Shown piece after piece: positions 24,730 to 34,239 of a stretch of 64,000 bases of DNA. The number at the start of each line of letters is the position of its first letter. Position 1 is the stretch's first letter. Below the pieces are notes generated by a model, which made no database searches, had not been told where the DNA came from, and worked only from the letters and a program-made list of their open reading frames with translations. Location: the NCBI RefSeq assembly GCF_000701365.1, contig NZ_JNIK01000006.1:1-64000 (forward strand), read 5' to 3'. This DNA is from Blastococcus sp. URHD0036. Lineage in GTDB: Bacteria; Actinomycetota; Actinomycetes; Mycobacteriales; Geodermatophilaceae. The translations under genes and the position numbers were made by a program.

Positions 24730-25548
24730 ATGGACATTAGCTACTTGACCGTCGACGGCTCCCGCATCGCCGCCGAGATCCGCGGCTCCGGGCCGCTCGT
24801 CGTCTGCTCGCCCGCCATGGGCGACACCCGCGACGCGTACGGACCGCTCGCCGACCGGCTCGTCGCCGCCGGCTTCCGCGTCGCCCTCCTCGACCTCCGG
24901 GGCCACGGCGACAGCGACGCCGGCTTCGACCGGTACGGCGACGAGGCGACCGCCGGCGACCTGCTCGCCGCGATCGACGCGTTCGGCGACGGCGGCCCCG
25001 CCTACCTGGCCGGCGCCTCCATGAGCGCAGCCGCCGCCGTCATCGCCGCCGGCCGCCGGCCCGACGCCGTGGCCGGCCTCCTCCTCTTCGGCCCCTTCCT
25101 GCGCAACGGCGCCGGGGGCGCGGCCGCCCGCATCGGCCTGCGCGCGCTGCTGCTCCGCCCCTGGGGCCCGCTGGCCTGGCGGATGTACGCGACGAAGCTC
25201 TGGCCGGGGCTCGGCGACGGGGCCCGCACCCGCGCGGCGTCGACGACGAAGCTGCTCACCCGTCCCGGACGGTGGAAGGCCTTCCAGGCCACGACCCGGC
25301 TGAACCACGACGTCGTCGCCCCGTGGATCCCGAAGGTCACCGCGCCGTCCCTGGTGGTCATGGGCGAGGCCGACCCGGACTGGAAGGACCCGCGCGCCGA
25401 GGCCGACTGGATCCGCCAGCAGCTCGGCAGCGAGGTGCTCACGGTGCCCGGCGTCGGGCACGCGCCGATGCTCGAGGCCCCCGACGTCGTAGCGCCCCGG
25501 GTCCTCGCGTTCCTGGAGGAGGCGACCGATGCCCCGCGCCGGTCTTGA
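24730..25548 (+). CDS. Alpha/beta-fold hydrolase
   Basis: The 272-residue hydrolase has the oxyanion region SPAMGDTRDAYGPL, LDLRGHGDSD, the nucleophile elbow GASMSAA (Ser98), an acid in GEADPDW and the histidine in VPGVGHAPM. It could be an esterase, lipase-like or dehalogenase-like enzyme; the family does not give a substrate. It is the first gene of a two-gene operon with a TetR regulator whose start overlaps its end by 20 bases. A substrate-derived inducer is therefore likely. The start is fixed by the -10 hexamer seven bases upstream; a TTG 12 codons earlier would lie within the promoter. Confidence 0.88.
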   Translation: MDISYLTVDGSRIAAEIRGSGPLVVCSPAMGDTRDAYGPLADRLVAAGFRVALLDLRGHGDSDAGFDRYGDEATAGDLLAAIDAFGDGGPAYLAGASMSAAAAVIAAGRRPDAVAGLLLFGPFLRNGAGGAAARIGLRALLLRPWGPLAWRMYATKLWPGLGDGARTRAASTTKLLTRPGRWKAFQATTRLNHDVVAPWIPKVTAPSLVVMGEADPDWKDPRAEADWIRQQLGSEVLTVPGVGHAPMLEAPDVVAPRVLAFLEEATDAPRRS

Positions 25549-26107
25549 TCCCGACGTCGTCGTGCGGCGGGCGAGCGCGCTGATCGACGAGCACGGCCTC
25601 GACGCCCTCACCCTCGCCCGCGTCGCCGGCGAGCTCGGGGTCGCGACGCCCAGCCTCTACAAGCACGTCGGCGGGCTCGACGACCTGATCGGCCGGGTGG
25701 CCGTCGCCGTCACGGCGGAGTTCGCCGCCCGGCTCGGCGCCGCCTCCCGCGGCCGCTCCGGCCGGGATGCCCTGGAGGCGATCGCCGACGCGTACCGGCG
25801 CTTCGCCCGCGAGCACCCGGGGACGTATCCGCTGACCCAGCGTGCCCGGGACACCGACGCGTGGACGGCGGCCGCGGCCGACGGCGTCTCGGCGGTCGTG
25901 GCCGCCCTGTCGGGATACGGCGTCGGGGAGGGCGACGTGCACCAGATCCGGTTCGCCCGCTCGGCGCTGCACGGGTTCGTCGACCTCGAGCTCCGCGGCG
26001 GGTTCGGCCTGCCCGAGTCGGTCGACGAGAGCTTCGCCGTCCTCGTCGACGCGCTCGACACGAGCCTGCGCGCGGTCGGCGGCCAGGAAGCCGTCAGCCG
26101 ACGGTGA
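25529..26107 (+). CDS. TetR-family transcriptional regulator with TetR_C_33-like C-terminal domain
   Basis: The 192-residue protein has an N-terminal helix-turn-helix (VAGELGVATPSLYKHVGGLDD at about residues 30-50, in overlapping parts) and a WHG-type C-terminal domain. That domain contains HQIRFARSALHGFVDLE, common in regulators of small hydrolase operons. A GAGGAGG ribosome site lies inside the end of the hydrolase gene. It probably binds GCTAAGGGTCTTAGC over the operon promoter and represses both genes until a ligand is bound. Confidence 0.9.
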   Translation: MPRAGLDPDVVVRRASALIDEHGLDALTLARVAGELGVATPSLYKHVGGLDDLIGRVAVAVTAEFAARLGAASRGRSGRDALEAIADAYRRFAREHPGTYPLTQRARDTDAWTAAAADGVSAVVAALSGYGVGEGDVHQIRFARSALHGFVDLELRGGFGLPESVDESFAVLVDALDTSLRAVGGQEAVSRR

Positions 26108-26652
26108 GCGCGACGCCGGTCTCGCGCTCGGAGACCGCCCACAGCTCGTCGATCCGCCGCTGCAGGTCCCAGCGGCGCAGCACCGGGTGCCGCACCGGCG
26201 GGCCGTTGGAGACGAACCGCGGCGCGTACAGCCCGCCACCCCGCGCCCGCGGGTCCGTCGCCGCCCGCAGCTGAGGTCGTGCGCCCTCCAGGGGCGTCAT
26301 CCCCGACCGCGCCGTGATCGCCTCGAAGAAGGCCCCCGCCCAGCCCGCGCCGCCCTCGCCTTGTAGCGCCGCTCCATGTGCGGGTCCTCGGAGTCCAGCG
26401 GCCGGCCCAGTGCCCGAGGTTCGACGCCGAGCTGGGTCTCGAACCCGTCGACCGTGCGCCCCCGCGGCATCGCCATCACGCCGGCGTTGTCCACCAGCAG
26501 GTCGACGACGGGATGACCGGCCAGGACGGCGTCCGCGGCGGCCCGCACGCCCGCCAGGTCCCCGAGGTCTGGAAGCCGAGCCCGCCGTTGGCGCCGGTCA
26601 CCACCGCCGTCCGGCCGCTGAGGTCGGGGATGTCCTTCTCGGTCCAGGCCAC
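26094..26652 (-). pseudogene. Short-chain dehydrogenase remnant with internal deletions
   Basis: Pieces of one short-chain dehydrogenase/reductase gene are readable in order but in different frames. The N-terminus reads VAWTEKDIPDLSGRTAVVTGANGG, in two overlapping parts (about 26580-26652). A middle part has VDLLVDNAGVMAMPRGRTVDG (26450-26540, overlapping parts), and the C-terminus has TPLEGARPQLRAATDP to ETGVALTVG (26094-26300). A complete member is about 300 residues; only about 185 codons remain. Roughly 40 codons are missing after the TGANGG loop, and the catalytic YxxxK region is gone. No functional product is expected. Confidence 0.8.
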
Positions 26653-26672
26653 GCAGTCCCTCTCGAGGAGCG

Positions 26673-26707
26673 TCGTGCTCTGCCCAGCCCCACGGGGCAG
26701 AGCACGA
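26673..26707. terminator. Hairpin of the GTGCTCTGCCC repeat family (copy 1)
   Basis: TCGTGCTCTGCCC (26673-26685) and GGGCAGAGCACGA (26695-26707) pair perfectly over 13 bp around a 9-base loop. The same 11-base core GTGCTCTGCCC builds hairpins at 39507-39536 and twice at 52918-52990. It lies between the serine hydrolase stop and the SDR remnant. Confidence 0.7.
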
Positions 26708-26737
26708 GCAACCGGGGAGTACCTCTGCCGCCGCCCG

Positions 26738-27865
26738 TCAGAGCGCGGCGTAGACCGACCGGACGTAGGCCTCGGCCCGGTCGGAGCCGAGGATCCCCGG
26801 CGCCATGCGGTTCATCATGTAGCTGATCGTCAGCCGGCGGTCGAGGTCCATCACGACCAGCGAGCCGCCCCAGCCACCCCAGTAGAAGGTCCGGCCGGCC
26901 GGCACGTACGGCACGACGGGTGAGCCCAGGCAGTAGCCGATGCCGAACCGGAACGGCGCCTCCAGCACCAGGTCCAGGCCGTCGGACTGCTGCCGGAACA
27001 CCAGCTCGATCGTCTCCGGCGACAGCAGCGTCACGCCGCCCGCGGTCCCGCCCAGCGACAGCACCCGCATCACGTCCAGCACACCGCGGGCGTTCGAGTG
27101 CCCGTTGAGCGCGCCGAGGTCGGCCGCCTGCCACTCGGGCGAGGTGGTCGCCTTCACCGACATCGTCGGCGCGGTGAACGTGCGGACGGCGATCGAGTCC
27201 GGGTCGATCTCCCCGGTCACCTCACCTCGCGGCGGCGCCACCAGCGGCGCGATCCGGTCCCGGTCCCACTCCTTCGCGCCCACCTGGAAGTCCGCGCCCA
27301 GCGGCCCGGCGATCTCCACCCGCACGAAGCGCCGGAAGGTCTCGTTGGTGATCCGCCGGATCACCTCGCCGACGAGGAAGCCCTGGTTGGCCGCGTGATA
27401 GCCCGAGGCCGTCCCCGGCTCCCACCACGGCCGCTGCGCCGCCAGCCGCTCGGTCGCCGTCGGCCAGTCGTACATGTCCTTGACGGAGAACGGCTGCTCC
27501 CAGCCCGAGACGCCCGAGGTGTGCGACATCAGGTGCCGGACCAGCACGTCCTTCTTGCCGTTGGCGCAGAACTCGGGCCAGTAGTCACCGACCGGCGCGT
27601 CGACGTCGAGCTCGCCGCGGTCCACCAGCATCAGCGCCGCCAGGTTGAGCACGCACTTCGTCGTCGACCAGACGTTGACGATGGTGTCCCGGGTCCACGG
27701 CGTCGTCCGCTCCTCGTCGCGGTACCCGCCCCAGAGGTCGACGACGGTCTCGCCGTCCAGGTCGACCGCGACCGACGCCCCCAGCTCGTCGCCGTCCAGT
27801 TGCCGCTCGAGCGCCTCGCGCACCCCGGAGAACCTGTCGTCGCACGTGCCCTGCACCTCAGCCAT
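26738..27865 (-). CDS. Serine hydrolase, beta-lactamase/EstB-type (class C fold)
   Basis: The 375-residue protein belongs to the beta-lactamase-related serine hydrolases: SxxK motif S67-T-T-K70, a YHA motif (Y156) in place of YxN, and a C-terminal GWGGS near residue 330 in place of KTG. No signal peptide is visible, so it is probably cytoplasmic, which argues for an esterase or peptidase and against antibiotic resistance. Related actinobacterial proteins act as esterases of unknown natural substrate. It diverges from an SDR gene. Confidence 0.9.
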   Translation of the reverse strand: MAEVQGTCDDRFSGVREALERQLDGDELGASVAVDLDGETVVDLWGGYRDEERTTPWTRDTIVNVWSTTKCVLNLAALMLVDRGELDVDAPVGDYWPEFCANGKKDVLVRHLMSHTSGVSGWEQPFSVKDMYDWPTATERLAAQRPWWEPGTASGYHAANQGFLVGEVIRRITNETFRRFVRVEIAGPLGADFQVGAKEWDRDRIAPLVAPPRGEVTGEIDPDSIAVRTFTAPTMSVKATTSPEWQAADLGALNGHSNARGVLDVMRVLSLGGTAGGVTLLSPETIELVFRQQSDGLDLVLEAPFRFGIGYCLGSPVVPYVPAGRTFYWGGWGGSLVVMDLDRRLTISYMMNRMAPGILGSDRAEAYVRSVYAAL

Positions 27866-27915
27866 CTCCGCTCCCTACCCGGATCGCGCCGCTCAACCGT
27901 CACTAGCCTGCTCGG

Positions 27916-28677
27916 ATGCCCACTGCTCTGATCACCGGCGCCAGCTCCGGCATCGGTCTCGCCTTTGCCGAGCGGCTCGCCGCCGACGGTTCCGACGTCG
28001 TCCTCGTCGCCCGCGACCGCGAGCGGCTCGAGGACCTCGCCGCGCGGCTGCGCACCGGGCACGGGGTGCAGGCCGACGTCCTCGTCGCCGACCTGGCCGA
28101 CCCCGGGCAGCGCCGCCGGGTCGAGGAGCGGCTCCACGAGGGGGTCGACCTGCTGGTCAACAACGCCGGCTACGCGACGCCCGGCGAGTTCGCCGACACC
28201 CCGCCCGAGGTGCTCGCCGCCAACCTCGAGGTCAACGTGGGCGCCGTCCTGGCGCTGAGCCGCGCGGCGCTCCCGGTCATGCAGGCGCGGGGCAGCGGCG
28301 CGATCGTCAACGTGTCGAGCATCGCCGGCTTCCTGCCCGGCCGGGGCTCGGTCTACGGCGCGGGCAAGGCGTACGTCACCACCCTGTCCGAGAGCCTGGC
28401 GCTGTCCGCCGCGCCGCACGGGGTGCGCGTCATGGCCCTGTGCCCCGGCTACACGAAGACGGAGTTCCACCAGCGGATCGGGCAGGAGCGCTCGGGTCCC
28501 GCGTTCCTCTGGATGGACGCCGACCGCGTCGTGGACGACGCCCTCGCCGACCTCGCCCGCGGACGGGTGGTGTCGATCCCGGGTGCGGTCTACAAGGCCG
28601 TCTACCTCGCCACCCGGATCGTGCCCCCGAGCCTGGTGCGTCGGCTCGCCGCACGGTCGGCCGCCGGCCGCGGCTGA
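27916..28677 (+). CDS. Short-chain dehydrogenase/reductase (SDR)
   Basis: The 253-residue protein has the classical SDR motifs: TGASSGIG (residues 7-14) for NAD(P) binding, NNAG (82-85), catalytic S135, Y147 and K151 (YGAGK), and PGYTKTEF after strand six. A basic residue pattern (VARDRERLE) after beta-2 favours NADPH. Members with this DltE-like layout reduce ketones or aldehydes; the substrate is not predictable. TAGCCT six bases before the ATG points to a leaderless mRNA. An unrelated SDR remnant lies 1.3 kb away on the other strand. Confidence 0.92.
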   Translation: MPTALITGASSGIGLAFAERLAADGSDVVLVARDRERLEDLAARLRTGHGVQADVLVADLADPGQRRRVEERLHEGVDLLVNNAGYATPGEFADTPPEVLAANLEVNVGAVLALSRAALPVMQARGSGAIVNVSSIAGFLPGRGSVYGAGKAYVTTLSESLALSAAPHGVRVMALCPGYTKTEFHQRIGQERSGPAFLWMDADRVVDDALADLARGRVVSIPGAVYKAVYLATRIVPPSLVRRLAARSAAGRG

Positions 28678-28752
28678 CGTCCCTCCCGCATATCGGCGGG
28701 ATAAGCGGAATCGCGAACGCTCTCGCAACGGGCCGCTGGCTGGACTGCCCGC

Positions 28753-29346
28753 ATGCCGATCCGCTCCCGCGCCGCCCTGCTCCTCGTCCCGCTGCTGCTC
28801 GGCGGCCTGACCGCCTGTGCCGACGCCGCCGGGGGCACCGCCCTCGACCGGGCCCAGAACGGCTTCGCCTCCTCCACGACGGTCGGCACGACCGACGACG
28901 GCCTCCTGACCGCCGCGGACGGCTACCTGCCGGACGGCGCCGGCGTCTCCGCCACCGACGACGTCCCCGCCGTCACCGACCTCGACCCGGAGTTGCGGGC
29001 CGCCGTGCAGGAGGCCGCCCGCGCCGCCGCGGCCGACGGCGTCGTCCTGCGGATCACCAGCGGCTGGCGCAGCGCGGAGCTCCAGCAGGCGCTCTTCGAC
29101 GCCGCGGTCGCCGAGCACGGCAGCGTCGACGCGGCCCGGGCCTACGTCCTGCAGCCGGACGAGTCCGAGCACGTCACGGGCGACGCCGTCGACGTCGGCC
29201 CGACCGAGGCCATGTACTGGCTGGCCCGGCACGGCTCCGACTGGGGCCTCTGCCAGACCTACGGCAACGAGGCCTGGCACTACGAGCTGGCCACCGAGCC
29301 CGGTACGGCGTGCCCGCCGCCGCTCACCGACGCTCGCGCCGGCTGA
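28753..29346 (+). CDS. Lipoprotein D-Ala-D-Ala carboxypeptidase, VanY-like (peptidase M15)
   Basis: The 197-residue precursor has a lipoprotein signal (LGGLTAC, acylated C22) and an M15 zinc peptidase domain. SEHVTGDAVDV (SxHxxGxAxD) and EAWHYE (ExxHxE-like) supply the zinc ligands and catalytic glutamate, and a SGWRS loop binds substrate. VanY-type enzymes trim the terminal D-Ala from peptidoglycan stem peptides outside the membrane. The gene is followed by an OmpR-type response regulator and kinase, the association seen with VanRS, but no vanHAX genes are present. The role is more likely wall remodelling than glycopeptide resistance. Confidence 0.9.
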   Translation: MPIRSRAALLLVPLLLGGLTACADAAGGTALDRAQNGFASSTTVGTTDDGLLTAADGYLPDGAGVSATDDVPAVTDLDPELRAAVQEAARAAAADGVVLRITSGWRSAELQQALFDAAVAEHGSVDAARAYVLQPDESEHVTGDAVDVGPTEAMYWLARHGSDWGLCQTYGNEAWHYELATEPGTACPPPLTDARAG

Positions 29347-29400
29347 TCGGCACCCGCGCTGCATACGCCGAGCACATCCCCGTCTCCCTACCCTGGGCCC

Positions 29401-30089
<689 letters not shown>

Positions 30090-30093
<4 letters not shown>

Positions 30094-31247
30094 GCGCACG
30101 GCTGCGGCTGACCCTCAGCTACGCCGCCTTCCTCTTCCTCGCCGGCGTCGCCTTCCTCGCCCTGCTCCTCTACGTCCTCCACTTCATCCCCTCCGGCGAG
30201 CTGGGGTTCGCGCCGGGCAACGGCTCGCCGCCCGGCTTCGTCCCGGACCGCGACGACCTGGTCGAGGCGCTGTGGCCCAAGGCCTGGACCGTGCTGGCCG
30301 GTCTCTCGGTGATCGGCCTCGTCGGCGGGTGGCTGCTCGCCGGCCACATGCTGCGGCCACTGCGTCGGATCCACCGCGTCACCCAGCAGGTCGCCGCCGG
30401 GTCATTGGACCACCGGGTGCGCATGACCGGGCCGCGCGACGAGTTCCGCGAGCTCGCCGACACCCTCGACACGATGCTCGACCGCCTGCAGGCCTCCCTC
30501 GACGAGCACCGCCGCTTCGCCGCCAACGCCTCCCACGAGCTGCGCACCCCCTACGCCGTCGAGCGCTCGATGCTCGACGTCGCCCTCGCCGATCCCGCCG
30601 GTGTCGACGTGCCGCAGCTGCTGCACCGGCTCGACCGCACCAACCGGCGCGGGACCGAGACCGTCGAGGCCCTGCTCGCGCTGGCCGCCCTCGACCAGGG
30701 CCGCCCCCCGGCGCGCACCCCGGTCGACCTGGCCGAGGTCACCGCCGCCGTGGTCGCCGACCTGGCACCCGTCGCCGTCGAGGCGGGGGTGCACCTCCGC
30801 ACCGAGCTGGGCGAGGGCGACCTCGACGGCGCGGAGCCGCTGGTCCGGCAGCTGGTCACGAACCTCGTGCTCAACGGGATCCGGCACAACACCGGGCCCG
30901 GCGGGGACGTCTGCGTCACCACCGGGACGACGGACGACGGCCGGGCGCACCTGCGGGTGACCAACACCGGCCCGGTCGTCCCGCCGCACCTGGTCGGCAC
31001 GCTGACCGAGCCGTTCGTCCGCGGTGTCGGGCGGGTGTCGGCCGGAGCGGAGCCGACCGGCAGCGGGCTGGGCCTGGCCATCGTCTCCCGGGTCTGCCGC
31101 GACGCCGGTGCCGACCTGCACCTCTCCGCCCCCCCGGCCGGCGGCCTCGACGTGCGGGTCGTCTTCGCACCCCCGGGGGCACTCACGCCTCCCGCCGCCG
31201 GACCGCCTTCCGGTAGCCGGCCAGCAGGTGGGCCCCGAGCTCGGTGA
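30090..31247 (+). CDS. Sensor histidine kinase, HAMP type
   Basis: The 385-residue kinase has two membrane helices (about residues 8-32 and 66-86) around a short 33-residue extracytoplasmic loop. A HAMP domain, a HisKA domain with H149 (ASHELRTP) and a HATPase domain (NLVLNGIRHN, GSGLGLAIV) follow. The small outer loop suggests sensing at the membrane or through a partner such as the M15 lipoprotein. The end overlaps the opposite-strand TetR gene by 65 bases; the last 25 residues are Pro/Gly-rich and may be dispensable. Confidence 0.93.
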
Positions 31248-31803
31248 GCTCCTCGCGCAGCCACTCGTCCGACGCGTCGGCCGGAGCGGCCAGCAGCGCC
31301 CCGGGGAGTGCCTGCATCAGCGCCGATCCCCAGACCGCGCCCAGGGCGTCGGTGTGCCGGCCGACCAGCATCGCCTCGGTCCGCTCGCGCACCTGGGTCG
31401 CCTGCTCCAGCACCGCCGCCCGCGTCATCGCCGTGGCGTCGCGGGTCAGCCACGCGGTGACCCGGCGGTGGCGCAGCAGCACCTCGACGTAGCCGCCGAG
31501 GTCGACCGTCCGGCCGGCCCGCGAGCCCGCCTGCCGGTTCTCCGCCTCGGCCACCAGGGCGAGGAAGTCGTCGAAGGCCGGCTGGATCAGCGCCAGCAGC
31601 AGCTCGTCCTTGGTGTGGAAGTGGTAGTAGACGGCGGCCTTGGTGACGCCGAGCCGGTCGGCGATGTCCTGCAGGCTCGTGCCCTCGAAGCCGTGCTCGC
31701 TGAACAGGTCGAGCGTCGCGTCGAGCACCCGCTGCGCGCCCGCCGAACGCCCGCCGGACGACGGCGGCGCGGCGGCGGAGAGCGCGGGAGGCGAGCTGGT
31801 CAC
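31183..31803 (-). CDS. TetR-family regulator divergent from the MMPL transporter
   Basis: The 206-residue protein has a Ser/Pro/Ala-rich N-terminal tail, then a TetR helix-turn-helix (SLQDIADRLGVTKAAVYYHF in residues about 42-62) and a TetR_C domain. The GTG start is chosen because TACGCT (31810-31815, minus strand) is 6 bases upstream; an ATG at 31842 would add 13 residues. Two 16-bp palindromes between this gene and the transporter are the likely operators. The natural role is repression of the exporter until its substrate binds. Confidence 0.9.
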   Translation of the reverse strand: MTSSPPALSAAAPPSSGGRSAGAQRVLDATLDLFSEHGFEGTSLQDIADRLGVTKAAVYYHFHTKDELLLALIQPAFDDFLALVAEAENRQAGSRAGRTVDLGGYVEVLLRHRRVTAWLTRDATAMTRAAVLEQATQVRERTEAMLVGRHTDALGAVWGSALMQALPGALLAAPADASDEWLREELTELGAHLLAGYRKAVRRREA

Positions 31804-31849
31804 CGGCGCAGCGTAGACGCATCCGGACGTGATGCGAGTCATCCGATCC

Positions 31850-31888
31850 CTAGCCGTTCGGCTAGTAGAGTCCTTGCCGATCGGCTAG
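31850..31888. promoter_or_regulatory. Tandem TetR-type operators flanking the MMPL promoter
   Basis: CTAGCCGTTCGGCTAG (31850-31865, perfect 7-bp arms) and CTTGCCGATCGGCTAG (31873-31888) are two copies of one 16-bp site, 23 bp apart. The -10 hexamer TAGAGT of the transporter gene (31866-31871) lies exactly between them, and the predicted transcription start falls in the second copy. Confidence 0.75.
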
Positions 31889-31938
31889 GCGCCGTCGCTG
31901 TCGCCTCCCACGACTTCCCGAGCACCTGGAGCACTCCC

Positions 31939-34137
31939 GTGGCCGTCTTCCTGCACCGTCTCGGCCGCTGGGCCTTTCACCGCCGCAGGACCGTCCTCTT
32001 GGCCTGGGTCCTCGCCCTCGTCGCGCTCGGCGGCCTGGCCGGAGCGTTCGGCCGCGACGCCGACGCCCAGCTGAGCATCCCCGGCGTCGAGTCGGTCACC
32101 GCCCTCGAGACGCTCGACCAGCGCTTCCCGGAGAGCGGCGCGGCCGGCGCCTCGGCCCGCATCGTCTTCGCCGCACCCGAGGGCAGCGCGGTCACCGACC
32201 CGCCGTACGCGGCCGCGATCACCGACGCGCTGGCCCGGGCGGCCGACGCCGACCAGGTCGCCGCCGTCAGCGACCCCTTCCAGCGGCAGGGCGTCTCGCC
32301 CGACGGCTCGATTGCCTACGCCACCGTCAGCTACCACGCTCAGGTCGACGAGATCACCGACGACGCCCGCGCCCAGCTCCTCGCGGTCGCCGACGACGCC
32401 GAGGACGCCGGCCTGCAGGTGGAGTTCGGCGGCGAGGCCACCCAGGCCGTCGCGGCACAGGGAGCGGCCGAGGCCATCGGCGTCCTCGTCGCGCTGGTCG
32501 TCCTCGCGATCACCTTCGGCTCGCTGCTCGCCGCCGGACTCCCCCTGCTGACCGCGCTCATGGGCGTCGCCGCCGGCATGGCGGGCGTCACCGCGCTCTC
32601 GGCCGTCGTCGACCTGACCAGCACCGCGCCCACGCTCGGGCTGATGATCGGGCTGGCCGTCGGCATCGACTACGCCCTCTTCATCACCGTCCGGCACAAG
32701 GAGCAGCTGCGCGCCGGCATGGACCCCCGGGAGTCCGCCGGGCGCGCGGTCGGCACCGCCGGCAGCGCGGTGGTCTTCGCCGGGCTGACGGTCATGATCG
32801 CGCTGGCCGGGCTCACCGTCGTCGGCATCCCGTTCCTGACCACCATGGGCCTGGTCGCCGCCGGGATGGTCGGCGTCGCCGTGCTGGTCGCGCTCACGCT
32901 CGTCCCGGCCATGCTCGGCTTCGCCGGGAACCGGTTCGACCGGTGGAAGGTCCCCGGACTCCGCCGCCGCCAGGCCGCGCTGGCCAGCGGGGACTCGGCC
33001 GGCACCCGCTGGGCCCGCTGGGTGACCCGCCGTCCGGTCGCCGTACTGGTCGCCGGCGTGGTCGGCCTGGGCGTCATCGCCCTGCCCGCGCTCGACCTGC
33101 GCCTGGGCCTGCCCACCGAGGGCGACCTCGGCGCGGAGACCACCCAGCGGCAGGCCTACGACCTCCTCGCCGGCGCCTTCGGCCCCGGGTTCAACGGGCC
33201 GCTGACCGTCCTCGTCGACGCCACCGACGCCCCCGACCCGCAGGCCGCCTTCGCCGCCACCGCCACCGCCATCGGGGAGCTGGACGGCGTCGCGACCGTC
33301 GCCCCGCCGCAGCCCAACGAGGCCGGCGACACCGCGATCGTCTCCGTCATCCCGGCGGACGGTCCCGCGGCGGCCGGCACCGAGTCCCTCGTGCACGACA
33401 TCCGCGATCTGCGCCAGGGCCTGACCGGGGACACCGGCTCCGAGCTCGCCGTCACCGGCAACACCGCGCTCGGCATCGACATCTCCGAGAAGCTCGGCGC
33501 CGCGCTGCCGGTGTTCCTCGTCGTCGTCGTCGGCCTGGCGTTCCTGCTGCTGATGCTCGCCTTCCGGTCGATCCTCGTGCCGATCAAGGCGACCCTCGGC
33601 TTCCTGCTCAGCCTCGCCGCCACCTTCGGCGCGCTGGTCGCCGTCTTCCAGTGGGGCTGGCTGGCCGACCTGCTCGGGGTCGAGTCCACCGGGCCGGTGC
33701 TGAGCTTCCTGCCGATCCTGCTCATCGGGCTGCTCTTCGGCCTGGCGATGGACTACGAGGTGTTCCTCGTCAGCCGGATGCGCGAGGAGCACGTGCACGG
33801 CGCGGCGCCCACGGAGGCGGTGGTCGGCGGTTTCCGCTCCGGCGCCCGGGTGGTGACGGCGGCGGCGCTGATCATGGGCTCGGTGTTCGGCGGGTTCATC
33901 CTCGGCCACGACGCGACCGTCAAGAGCATCGGCTTCGCGCTGGCGTTCGGTGTGCTGGTCGACGCCTTCGTCGTGCGGATGGCGATCGTGCCGGCGGTCA
34001 TGACGCTGCTCGGCGACCGCGCCTGGTGGCTCCCGCGCTGGCTGGACCGCGCCCTGCCCGACGTCGACATCGAGGGTGCGGCCCTCGAGCGGCGCGACGC
34101 CGATGCCGAGCGCGAGCTCGCCACCGCGCACAGCTGA
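31939..34137 (+). CDS. MMPL-family RND transporter
   Basis: The 732-residue protein has the MMPL layout: two halves, each with one helix, a large extracytoplasmic loop and five clustered helices. The first half carries LMIGLAVGIDYALFI and the second LLFGLAMDYEVFLVSRMREE; the GxxxDY charges power proton-driven export. MMPL proteins export lipids, siderophores or drugs. The GTG follows a 60-base leader. Control by the divergent TetR protein through the tandem operators fits a drug- or lipid-inducible pump; the substrate is unknown. Confidence 0.95.
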   Translation: MAVFLHRLGRWAFHRRRTVLLAWVLALVALGGLAGAFGRDADAQLSIPGVESVTALETLDQRFPESGAAGASARIVFAAPEGSAVTDPPYAAAITDALARAADADQVAAVSDPFQRQGVSPDGSIAYATVSYHAQVDEITDDARAQLLAVADDAEDAGLQVEFGGEATQAVAAQGAAEAIGVLVALVVLAITFGSLLAAGLPLLTALMGVAAGMAGVTALSAVVDLTSTAPTLGLMIGLAVGIDYALFITVRHKEQLRAGMDPRESAGRAVGTAGSAVVFAGLTVMIALAGLTVVGIPFLTTMGLVAAGMVGVAVLVALTLVPAMLGFAGNRFDRWKVPGLRRRQAALASGDSAGTRWARWVTRRPVAVLVAGVVGLGVIALPALDLRLGLPTEGDLGAETTQRQAYDLLAGAFGPGFNGPLTVLVDATDAPDPQAAFAATATAIGELDGVATVAPPQPNEAGDTAIVSVIPADGPAAAGTESLVHDIRDLRQGLTGDTGSELAVTGNTALGIDISEKLGAALPVFLVVVVGLAFLLLMLAFRSILVPIKATLGFLLSLAATFGALVAVFQWGWLADLLGVESTGPVLSFLPILLIGLLFGLAMDYEVFLVSRMREEHVHGAAPTEAVVGGFRSGARVVTAAALIMGSVFGGFILGHDATVKSIGFALAFGVLVDAFVVRMAIVPAVMTLLGDRAWWLPRWLDRALPDVDIEGAALERRDADAERELATAHS

Positions 34138-34142
34138 CCGGC

Positions 34143-34189
34143 GGACGCTCCGGCAGTGCCCCTCCCCAGGGGGCACTGCCGGAGCGTCC
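34143..34189. terminator. Perfect 20-bp hairpin after the MMPL gene
   Basis: The 20-base arm beginning GGACGCTCCGGCAG (34143-34162) pairs exactly with 34170-34189 across 7 bases. It lies five bases beyond the MMPL stop, with no T-run. Confidence 0.75.
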
Positions 34190-34239
34190 GAGACCTGTTC
34201 GTGCTGGATCCCGCGGACCGGCCCGGCTAGGTTCCGCGG

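Noticed and set aside
26094-26548. Two separate small genes
   Set aside because: Both are frame-shifted pieces of one short-chain dehydrogenase; kept as one pseudogene.
26738-27865. Beta-lactamase resistance gene
   Set aside because: SxxK is present, but there is no signal peptide, YxN is YHA and KTG is absent; an esterase-type serine hydrolase is more likely.
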